From Paracoccaceae bacterium (GTDB lineage: Bacteria > Pseudomonadota > Alphaproteobacteria > Rhodobacterales > Rhodobacteraceae), in the NCBI GenBank assembly GCA_002401945.1, contig NVUP01000008.1, positions 1 to 10,217 on the forward strand: 10,217 nucleotides of DNA, given 5' to 3'. Below the pieces are notes generated by a model that was not told where the DNA came from, ran no database searches, and saw only the letters and a program-made list of their open reading frames with translations. Positions 1-5,293 of the stretch are shown here, piece after piece. The position numbers were made by a program, and so were the translations under genes. Within the stretch, counting starts at the first letter, position 1; every line of letters starts with the position of its first letter.

Positions 1-99
1 GGAAGCAAGTCGCCCTTGCAAGCGATGAAAGACTGGCACAAGTTCAAGCCAGACCTGTTCAAGAAACAGCCATACTACCTGCCGGGATGTGACACCTAG
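1..99 (+). CDS. IS481-family-like transposase, C-terminal fragment (5' end outside window)
   Basis: Frame 1 is open from the first base to a TAG at 97-99 and encodes 32 residues. The tail reads SPLQAMKDWHKFKP, then DLFKKQPYYLPGCDT. This is the form of the extreme C-terminus of IS481-type DDE transposases, in which a 'P-x-x-A-x-x-x-W' segment is followed by 'ELF-x-K-x-x-Y-x-x-x-G-x-D'. The catalytic DDE core would lie upstream, outside the window, so it cannot be said whether the gene is intact. Just after the stop, the reverse complement of about 101-113 begins TGTGAGCGC. IS481 elements commonly end in TGT, so the element may end near base 113, but the matching left end is not visible. The family call rests on recognising a short C-terminal signature and is moderately secure. 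Confidence 0.6.
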   Translation, partial: GSKSPLQAMKDWHKFKPDLFKKQPYYLPGCDT

Positions 100-221
100 T
101 GAATGCGCTCACACGGCCTTTTGCAAATGGGTCCCCCTCCCCCCGGGGAGCCAAACGCTCGCCTTACCTTAAACTCACTGCGGCAACATCCCGCCCAAAT
201 CCACACATCCATTTACCACGA

Positions 222-250
222 TTGAACCCCTCCCCAGCTTGCGTCATAGT
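222..250 (+). promoter_or_regulatory. Candidate sigma-70-type promoter for the small secreted protein
   Basis: A TTGAAC hexamer (222-227) and a CATAGT hexamer (245-250) are separated by exactly 17 bases. Each matches the housekeeping consensus at four of six positions. Transcription would start near 257 and give a leader of about 45 bases before the ATG at 302. A chance match of this quality is possible. Confidence 0.35.
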
Positions 251-301
251 GCCGCCGATACGCGGACGCCAGATCCGCCGATCCAGACCGGGGGATAAAC
301 C

Positions 302-613
302 ATGAAGCGCATTTTTACCGCTCTGCTTTGCGCGGGCACTTTCACCGTGATGGCCCCTCTGCCTGCTCAGGCAGGCCTGATTGAGCGCGCCTGTCGTCAG
401 GCTGATCGCACCGCAGCTACCCCGTCGAAATGCAGCTGCATTCAACAGGTTGCCAATGCCAGCTTAACCCGGTCAGAGCGCAAAAAAGTCGCCAGATGGT
501 TCGACGATCCGCATCAGGCTCAGGTGGTACGTCAATCCAGCCAACGCGGTGATGAACAGCTGTGGCTGCGTTACAAAGCCTTTGGCCAACGCGCGGCCCG
601 CTCCTGTAGTTGA
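302..613 (+). CDS. Small secreted four-cysteine protein of unknown function
   Basis: This 103-residue protein opens with a clear Sec signal peptide: basic MKR, a hydrophobic core at residues 4-20, and an AQA cleavage site at 22-24. A mature periplasmic protein of about 79 residues is expected. The mature part has four cysteines (C31, C44, C46 and the penultimate C102), an 'IERACRQADR' segment, a 'CSCIQQVAN' motif and a C-terminal 'RYKAFGQRA' stretch. I recognise this as a family widespread in Rhodobacteraceae and often labelled 'arginine transporter' in databases. Nothing in the sequence supports transport: there is no membrane segment besides the signal and no ABC or solute-binding fold by length. 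The cysteines suggest disulfides or metal binding. The ATG follows a GGGGG run at 289-293. It lies in the same direction as the LysR gene, but the 224-base gap argues against an operon. Confidence 0.8.
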   Translation: MKRIFTALLCAGTFTVMAPLPAQAGLIERACRQADRTAATPSKCSCIQQVANASLTRSERKKVARWFDDPHQAQVVRQSSQRGDEQLWLRYKAFGQRAARSCS

Positions 614-837
614 CCCAGGCCTTATCGCTGGTCTGTGCAAACACACACCCGACACCAGGGCCAAAAATCCTGCGACCCACGGCTGATGCAAGCAGGTTAC
701 GCGCCCACTAAGATACCCGCGGACCGTTCACCTTAAAGCAGCTACCAAATCCACCCTCTCGCCTCTGGGCGGTTTTCCCTCTTGACCCTCAGGCTGTTGA
801 GTTTCACAAAAGGCAAATCAAAACAGGAGCGTGGTAG

Positions 838-1803
838 ATGCTGATGAAAGGGGTGACCCTTCGGGGGTTGGAGGTTTTTGAGGCCCTGGCCAAGACCGGA
901 TCTGTGGCCCAGGCCGCCGAGTTGACCGGACTGAGCCAGCCTGCCGTCAGCCAGCAGCTCCGCAATTTGGAAAAGGCTTTGGGCAGCGATCTGGTTGATC
1001 ACAGTCGTCGCCCAATGTTGGTGACCACTGCCGGGCGCAGCTTTCTGAGCCGCACCGAGGCGGTGCTGTCCGAGCTGCGTCTGGCGCAAAGCGAGTTGAC
1101 GGTGATGGACCTAACCCATCTGTCGACCCTGTCGATTGGGCTGATTGACGATTTCGACAATGACCTGACCCCACGTCTGGCCACTATTCTGGCCGACAGC
1201 CTGACGCATTGCCGGTTCAAGATGGTCACCGCCTCGAGCCATGACATCAACCGCGCAATGGCAGCGCGTGAATTGCATATCGCGGTGGCCGCCAGCACGG
1301 GTGAATTGCGCGATGACATTGTTGAGTACCCCCTCGTACGTGATCCCTTTATTCTGGTGGCACCCAAGGGTTTCCTGAATGATCCCAATACTCAAGGTGA
1401 ATTGTTGGCCGAATTGCCATTGCTGCGCTACGGTCGCGAGCAGCTGATTTCGCAACAGATTGAGGCCCATTTGGCGCGACAGCAACTGGTGTTTGAGGAA
1501 CGCTTTGAAATAGGATCACATCTGGCGCTGATGGCCATGGTGGCGCGCCGTATTGGGTGGGCAGTAACCACGCCGCTTGGCTATATGCGAGCGGTACGAT
1601 TCCACGATCAAATCGATGCCTTTGCGCTGCCTTTTGGCGCCTTCTCGCGCAGCATTTCGCTGTTTGCCGCCGCGGATTGGGCCGACCGGGTGCCGCGGGA
1701 CGTGGCGCAAACCATGCGTCACCTGGTGCAGAGCCAGATCATTGTCCCAGCGATTGGGCTGTTGCCCTGGCTGACCGGACAATTGCAGGTGATTGAGGAA
1801 TAA
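838..1803 (+). CDS. LysR-family transcriptional regulator
   Basis: The 321-residue product has the standard LysR layout. The N-terminal winged helix-turn-helix (about residues 7-66) contains 'LEVFEALAKTGSVAQAAELT', then 'LSQPAVSQQLRNLEKALG' and the wing 'RPMLVTTAGRSFL'. A linker helix (about 67-95) is followed by a periplasmic-binding-protein-like effector domain (about 95-300). Length is typical of the family. The ATG at 838 is chosen over the in-frame ATG at 844 because a GGAG ribosome site (826-829) lies 8 bases before the former and 14 before the latter. The usual divergently transcribed LysR target is missing: the upstream neighbour is in the same direction and the downstream one is a transposase remnant. 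The regulated genes and the inducer are therefore unknown. It may be an orphan regulator whose target was lost or lies elsewhere. Confidence 0.9.
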   Translation: MLMKGVTLRGLEVFEALAKTGSVAQAAELTGLSQPAVSQQLRNLEKALGSDLVDHSRRPMLVTTAGRSFLSRTEAVLSELRLAQSELTVMDLTHLSTLSIGLIDDFDNDLTPRLATILADSLTHCRFKMVTASSHDINRAMAARELHIAVAASTGELRDDIVEYPLVRDPFILVAPKGFLNDPNTQGELLAELPLLRYGREQLISQQIEAHLARQQLVFEERFEIGSHLALMAMVARRIGWAVTTPLGYMRAVRFHDQIDAFALPFGAFSRSISLFAAADWADRVPRDVAQTMRHLVQSQIIVPAIGLLPWLTGQLQVIEE

Positions 1804-1911
1804 CCTCCCCAGGCAAATCGATAAGACTATGGCCAGTGACCTTCGCAATACATAGCTGCTACCATCCCACATATCGTTCCGCACAACTTAAACACATAAC
1901 GCACTAAACCA

Positions 1912-1938
1912 CTACCGACTGGCATCGGTAGGATTTTT
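1912..1938 (+). terminator. Hairpin plus T-run, terminator of the LysR gene or end hairpin of the IS200 remnant
   Basis: A perfect 7-base stem CTACCGA / TCGGTAG (1912-1918 with 1925-1931) encloses a 6-base loop and is followed by GATTTTT on the plus strand, the form of a Rho-independent terminator. It lies about 110 bases after the LysR stop. The same hairpin overlaps the stop codon of the minus-strand tnpA remnant, where IS200/IS605 elements carry subterminal end hairpins. It may therefore have come with the element and now serve the LysR transcript. Confidence 0.5.
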
Positions 1939-2171
1939 GATATGCACCTCCAAGTACTGAAGTACGATGTCTTCGGTGATTGCCCCGTTGGTGGTTGAAA
2001 AATACCCCCTGCCCCAAAAGTGCTCCCCCCAATAGCGCTTTTTCAACTGTGGAAACTCGCGCTGCGCCTCGAGGGAAGACCTCGAATGATATCGACGCCG
2101 TTTTCAGCGCAAACCTGGCGGCAGATGTCACCCACACGACGGCGAACGTCACCCGACAGCACCTTATCACG
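1912..2171 (-). pseudogene. tnpA: IS200/IS605-family TnpA remnant, internally deleted
   Basis: Read on the minus strand, two pieces of a Y1 (HUH) transposase lie in different frames. The first (about 2171 down to 2082) reads RDKVLSGDVRRRVGDICRQ, then VCAENGVDIIRG. The second (about 2082 down to the TAG at 1912-1914) reads RSSLEAQREFPQLKKRYWGE, then HFWGRGYFSTTNG and a C-terminal 'ITEDIVLQYLE' helix. These match the consecutive 'YR-x-KVL-x-GDV', 'KGRSS...REFP-x-L-x-KRYWG' and 'WARGYF' landmarks of IS200-type TnpA. The intervening stretch of roughly 28 residues, which should carry the H-U-H metal-binding motif (HVHM or HVHL), is absent and the frame shifts at the join. The N-terminal 30 or so residues upstream of the 'YRDKVL' point are also missing. 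The catalytic Tyr region near the C-terminus seems cut short too. It cannot encode an active transposase. Confidence 0.8.
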
Positions 2172-2552
2172 CGACCTTAACATCCCAAACAGGGCCCTGA
2201 AACGATTAAATCCATTTAGAGCTTTCCCGCAGTTGCGTGAGAAGAGCCTGAAAGACGCCCGTGCCAGGCGACTGAAAATGCTTACATCTGTGGCGCGACA
2301 TGACCTTCCCCCGACAACACTGCGGCCTTGGTGAAACCGCCCACCAACGCCGAGGCGCTGCAAAAGCACCTAGCGAGGATCAGCCTGTCAATCGCGTCCA
2401 AGACCCACTGCGTTGACATCAGGAATCCTGTGGGTTGGCACAAATCCAGCACACTGAAAATTCCGGAAAATCTCACGATCCCGCCCCTGCCCCCCTTTTT
2501 CGCCGGAATGAAACCGGATAGTCGGCGCTATCGGTAATCTCGCCGACCCAAA
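2172..2552. other. Gene-poor stretch with no recognisable coding sequence
   Basis: No open frame here has codon use like the neighbouring genes or a product I recognise. Short minus-strand frames run through 2282-2476 and 2388-2711, but neither has a convincing ribosome site or protein signature. The stretch joins the truncated 5' side of the tnpA remnant to the 3' side of the copper chaperone gene. It probably represents decayed DNA left by insertions and deletions around the transposon. Confidence 0.5.
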
Positions 2553-2573
2553 GCCAGCCCTCACAGGGCTGGC
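2550..2573 (-). terminator. Hairpin downstream of the PCu(A)C gene, probable terminator
   Basis: A perfect 8-base inverted repeat, GCCAGCCC / GGGCTGGC (2553-2560 with 2566-2573) with a 5-base loop, lies about 50 bases past the stop of the minus-strand copper chaperone gene. In that direction the stem is followed by only TTT, so it is a strong hairpin with a weak T-run. It may act as a terminator or as a 3'-end stabiliser. Confidence 0.45.
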
Positions 2574-2622
2574 CGGGCGCGAAGGAAGGCGGCAGCGTCG
2601 TCGGACGCCGCGCCCCACCCCC

Positions 2623-3111
2623 TTAGTTTGTATGTTTTGAATGGCCGCCTTGGCCTGGTTTGCGTTCAAGATCCACTGGCACCTCAACCACCACTTCGCC
2701 AGCGGTTTCAAAAACCAGAGTCAGGGTTATGATATCCCCCTGCTTCATAGCCTGGGTCAGCCCCATCAACATCACGTGGTCACCACCACGTTTCAATAGG
2801 TGGGTTTCACCGGCTGGGATGGCAAACCCCTCTTCGACATGCACCATCTGCATCACACCATCGCCGGTTTCTTTATGCGTGTGCAACTCGGCACGGGCGG
2901 CGGCGTCTGTGCGCACAGAAATCAATCGATCATCCTGAGCGCTGTGGTTCACCACAGCCATAAATGCCGCGCCGGTGGTGCTTTTGCCGGTCGAGGCGCG
3001 AGCATAGGCATCCTGTATCATCATTTTCGACATTTCATCTGCCTGAGCAGCGCCAGTGACGAACAGGGACGCGGCAGCAGCGGCGGCCATAATAGTGGAT
3101 TTGAAAGACAT
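2623..3111 (-). CDS. PCu(A)C-family periplasmic copper chaperone
   Basis: This 162-residue protein begins with a Sec signal peptide (hydrophobic alanine-rich core at residues 8-20, AQA cleavage site at 22-24). The mature part is the PCu(A)C cupredoxin-like domain (DUF461). Its Cu(I) ligands are visible as H77-T-H79 in 'AELHTHKETGDGVMQM', M87 and M89, and the closing H112-V-M114 in 'GGDHVMLMGL'. The family consensus is H-x10-M-x21-H-x-M. Here the first spacing is a residue off, which suggests a one-residue change in that loop. The C-terminus is His-bearing (GGHSKHTN). Such proteins carry Cu(I) in the periplasm, typically to the Cu(A) centre of cytochrome oxidase, often with a Sco protein; none is in the window. 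The ATG is preceded by GAGGAGAG on the minus strand. It lies 57 bases after the DUF2946-type gene, and the two are probably co-transcribed. Confidence 0.9.
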   Translation of the reverse strand: MSFKSTIMAAAAAASLFVTGAAQADEMSKMMIQDAYARASTGKSTTGAAFMAVVNHSAQDDRLISVRTDAAARAELHTHKETGDGVMQMVHVEEGFAIPAGETHLLKRGGDHVMLMGLTQAMKQGDIITLTLVFETAGEVVVEVPVDLERKPGQGGHSKHTN

Positions 3112-3168
3112 CGTGGTCTCTCCTCATACTTGAAGTTCTGATTTCTTGGGGTGGTGAAGTTGGTAGAA

Positions 3169-3543
3169 TCAGAAATCAAGCGGCGGCGCCCGCGCGGTGG
3201 CACGTATTGGCATCCGGGACTGAACCCAGATTTCCGCGCGCAACGCAGTGGTTCGCAGCGGCACTGGTGCAACCTGCCGGTGTTGGAGGGGTGGCGTCAG
3301 CGCGTCCACACTCATGGAGATGCAGTCGGGACAGTCATACGGCGCCCGCGCGGGCTGGCCATCGCTGTCCACATAGATCACCATCGGACCACTGCCCGAA
3401 CAGATCACCATTTGCCCAGCAGCATCACGCATTCCGCGCATAGCGCCAGCGCTATGAGCCGTCAGAGTGACTGCCAGGACCAGAAACAGGGTCAGATATG
3501 AACGCAGATATAGCCTCATTGCCGCAAGATAGGCTGCGACCAT
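3169..3543 (-). CDS. DUF2946-type small secreted protein, probably copper-related
   Basis: The 124-residue product has an N-terminal signal or anchor: basic residues R10 and R14, a hydrophobic stretch at 15-29, and a possible cut after SAGA (34). It then has the three-cysteine pattern expected of the DUF2946 family: C48 in 'MVICSGSG' and a C71-x-x-C74 pair in 'YDCPDCISMS'. It ends in an 'RATARAPP' tail, which is also typical. DUF2946 proteins often sit beside copper proteins or TonB receptors, but their activity is not established. Here the gene directly precedes a PCu(A)C chaperone gene on the same strand, which supports a copper-related role. The start is uncertain. The ATG at 3543 has an AGGCAGG stretch very close to it. 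The in-frame ATG at 3519 gives a more classical signal peptide (MRLYLRSY...) but has no clear ribosome site. Confidence 0.75.
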   Translation of the reverse strand: MVAAYLAAMRLYLRSYLTLFLVLAVTLTAHSAGAMRGMRDAAGQMVICSGSGPMVIYVDSDGQPARAPYDCPDCISMSVDALTPPLQHRQVAPVPLRTTALRAEIWVQSRMPIRATARAPPLDF

Positions 3544-3591
3544 GCCTGCCTACAAGTGTCAATGCTGCCGCAGTTTGTGCTATCGCAACAA

Positions 3592-3626
3592 CAAAAAAAA
3601 ACCCTGCATGATTCTTCATGCAGGGT
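3592..3626 (-). terminator. Strong Rho-independent terminator of rpmB
   Basis: A perfect 11-base inverted repeat, ACCCTGCATGA / TCATGCAGGGT (3601-3611 with 3616-3626), has a 4-base loop. Read on the minus strand, it is followed by eight or nine T residues (A-run at 3593-3601). It begins 25 bases past the rpmB stop codon, so it ends the rpmB transcript and separates it from the copper genes downstream. Confidence 0.93.
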
Positions 3627-3650
3627 CAAAATCTTAGATCCGGTAAAGGA

Positions 3651-3944
3651 TCAGGCCTGAGCAGCAACAGTTGCTTTGGCAATCTCTTTTTTAACCTTCA
3701 GCGCGCTGATCGACAGCTCGTCGTCTTTGGACTTCGCAAAGAACGCATCCAAACCACCACGGTGGTCGACGGTGCGCAGGGCTGCGGCCGAGATGCGCAG
3801 TTTGATGCCGCGGCCCAAAATCTCGGACTGCAGGGTCACATCATTCAGGTTCGGCAGAAACCGGCGGCGGGTTCTGTTTTTGGCATGGCTGACATTGTTG
3901 CCAGACATCGGGCCTTTTCCGGTCAGTTCGCAGCGGCGCGACAT
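3651..3944 (-). CDS. rpmB: 50S ribosomal protein L28
   Basis: The 97-residue product reads [20 protein letters not shown] at its start, the signature of L28 ('R-x-C-x-x-TGK-x-P-x-x-GNNVSHA'). It continues with '[11 protein letters not shown]' and '[19 protein letters not shown]'. L28 is a component of the large ribosomal subunit. The length fits the alphaproteobacterial form, which is longer than the 78-residue E. coli protein at the C-terminus. The frame stays open upstream to 3989, but the ATG at 3944 is the family start and has GAAGGA just before it. It is a single-gene unit with its own promoter candidate near 4037-4065 and a strong terminator. Confidence 0.97.
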   Translation of the reverse strand: MSRRCELTGKGPMSGNNVSHAKNRTRRRFLPNLNDVTLQSEILGRGIKLRISAAALRTVDHRGGLDAFFAKSKDDELSISALKVKKEIAKATVAAQA

Positions 3945-4036
3945 GGGTTTATCCTTCGTATCTGGAGGCACCGGAAATCCCGGGGCCAAATCACAAGGGG
4001 CGCAGCCATAAGCGGCACCCGAAAACTGGTTGGGTG

Positions 4037-4065
4037 CATTTAGGAGGAATCGCCGGTGGGGTCAA
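4037..4065 (-). promoter_or_regulatory. Candidate promoter of rpmB
   Basis: On the minus strand a TTGACC hexamer (4065-4060) within CTTGACCC is followed after 17 bases by TAAATG (4042-4037). The -35 element matches the consensus at five of six positions; the -10 is poor (three of six). The CTTGAC form is common for housekeeping promoters in this group. The predicted start near 4030 gives a leader of about 85 bases to the ATG. Confidence 0.45.
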
Positions 4066-4153
4066 GCCACCTGGCGATGATTTCCTATCATCCTGCCAGC
4101 CCTGAATTGCCAAACCCGGCAACAGCTGGGTCAGCCAGCGGATAATAACAGAG

Positions 4154-4191
4154 TGGCCCCACTGGGGCCATGCCTCCGGCGGAGGTATTTT
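4154..4191. repeat. Double-hairpin extragenic motif after meaB
   Basis: Two adjacent palindromes occur here. TGGCCCC / GGGGCCA (4154-4160 with 4164-4170) has a 3-base loop. CCTCC / GGAGG (4173-4177 with 4181-4185) has a GGC loop and is followed by TATTTT on the plus strand. The motif begins 16 bases beyond the meaB stop. I recall similar 'GCCTCCGGCGGAGG-TATTTT' blocks recurring at gene ends in Rhodobacteraceae, so this is probably a family-specific extragenic palindrome that acts as a transcript end or stabiliser for meaB. On the strand of meaB there is no good T-run after the stems. Confidence 0.55.
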
Positions 4192-4206
4192 CAACAAGAA
4201 GAAGGC

Positions 4207-5184
4207 TCAGTCCGAATCCAGATCCGCAAGCATCTGCTGAGCCGCCGTTGTCGCGCTTTGGTCGCCGTTGGCAACGCTGTTGGCCAAGTCAATCATGCGC
4301 GCACGCGCCTGCGGGGTGTCCAGGCGGGCCAACAGCGTCTGCCGAACCTCCTGAGCAAACCAATAACGCGCCTGTTCGGCGCGCCGGCGGCTCCAGTGGC
4401 CCTGCTCGCACCGCCATGTGTTTAGCTGTTGCAGCTCCTCCCAGGCCAGCGCCAGGCCCCGGTCTTCGAGTGCTGACACCATCATCGCCTTGGGAAAACC
4501 CGGCGGATCCTGTGGCCGTTTTCGCAGCAGTCGCAACGCGCCGGAGTAGTCAGCGCAGGTGCGGGTGGCAGCTGGTTTCAGATCTCCGTCTGCCTTGTTG
4601 ACCAGAATCACATCGGCGATTTCCATAATGCCGCGTTTCACCCCCTGCAACTCATCGCCACCTGCCGGCGCCAGCAGCAACAGGAACAGGTCCGAGATCT
4701 CGGCCACCACGGTTTCGGACTGACCGACCCCGACTGTTTCGATCAACACCACGTCGTAATCGGCGGCTTCACACAGCGCCACCGCCTCTCGCGAACGGCG
4801 CGCCACACCGCCCAGATGGGTCTGGCTGGGGGATGGGCGAATAAAAGCGTTGGGGTCCCGCGCCAGCCGCTCCATCCGGGTCTTGTCGCCAAGAATCGAG
4901 CCGCCGGAGCGAGCTGAACTGGGGTCCACCGCCAGCACTGCCACGCGCAACCCCTGTGCTGTCAGCATCAGACCGAAGCTTTCGATGAAAGTGGATTTCC
5001 CCACACCTGGGGTCCCTGAAAGCCCAATGCGCAGGGCTTGGCGATGGTGTTTTGCCAGCTCACTCAGCAAGTGTTCCGCCTGCGCCCGGTGATCGGCGCG
5101 CTGGCTTTCCACCAGGGTAATGGCGCGGGCCAGCGCCCGGCGATCACGGTTCAAGATCTTATTGCTGAGCTCGGTAATATCCAT
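4207..5184 (-). CDS. meaB: Methylmalonyl-CoA mutase-associated GTPase MeaB (ArgK family)
   Basis: This is a 325-residue G3E P-loop GTPase. From the ATG at 5184 it has Walker A GTPGVGKST (57-65), the conserved 'VLAVDPSSARSGGSILGDKTRM' block (83-103), 'IETVGVGQSE' (148-157) and the guanine-specificity motif NKAD (196-199). The helical C-terminal arm expected for dimerisation follows. MeaB loads and protects adenosylcobalamin-dependent methylmalonyl-CoA mutase in the cytoplasm, which takes part in propionate or ethylmalonyl-CoA metabolism. The mutase gene is not in the window. The frame can be extended to a TTG at 5253, but the ATG at 5184 has an AGGGGG ribosome site about 6 bases upstream and gives the usual family length. 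It diverges from hrpB with 109 bases between start codons. Confidence 0.95.
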   Translation of the reverse strand: MDITELSNKILNRDRRALARAITLVESQRADHRAQAEHLLSELAKHHRQALRIGLSGTPGVGKSTFIESFGLMLTAQGLRVAVLAVDPSSARSGGSILGDKTRMERLARDPNAFIRPSPSQTHLGGVARRSREAVALCEAADYDVVLIETVGVGQSETVVAEISDLFLLLLAPAGGDELQGVKRGIMEIADVILVNKADGDLKPAATRTCADYSGALRLLRKRPQDPPGFPKAMMVSALEDRGLALAWEELQQLNTWRCEQGHWSRRRAEQARYWFAQEVRQTLLARLDTPQARARMIDLANSVANGDQSATTAAQQMLADLDSD

Positions 5185-5293
5185 GCACACCCCCTGAATT
5201 TGCCCGCTTATTTGACGCAGCACAGTGCGGATTGTCCAGTCCCGGTTGTCCAATGGCTAGACCTTGCTCCGCGCATTGACGATAACAGCGGCC

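Noticed and set aside
760..776. CGCC / GGCG hairpin followed by GTTTT upstream of the LysR gene
   Set aside because: The stem is only four base pairs and lies 147 bases beyond the preceding gene, too weak to call a terminator.
4015..4037. Inverted repeat GCACCC / GGGTGC upstream of rpmB as a leader hairpin
   Set aside because: One arm overlaps the predicted -10 element, so the RNA would not contain the full stem if that promoter is right. The loop is 11 bases and the stem only six.
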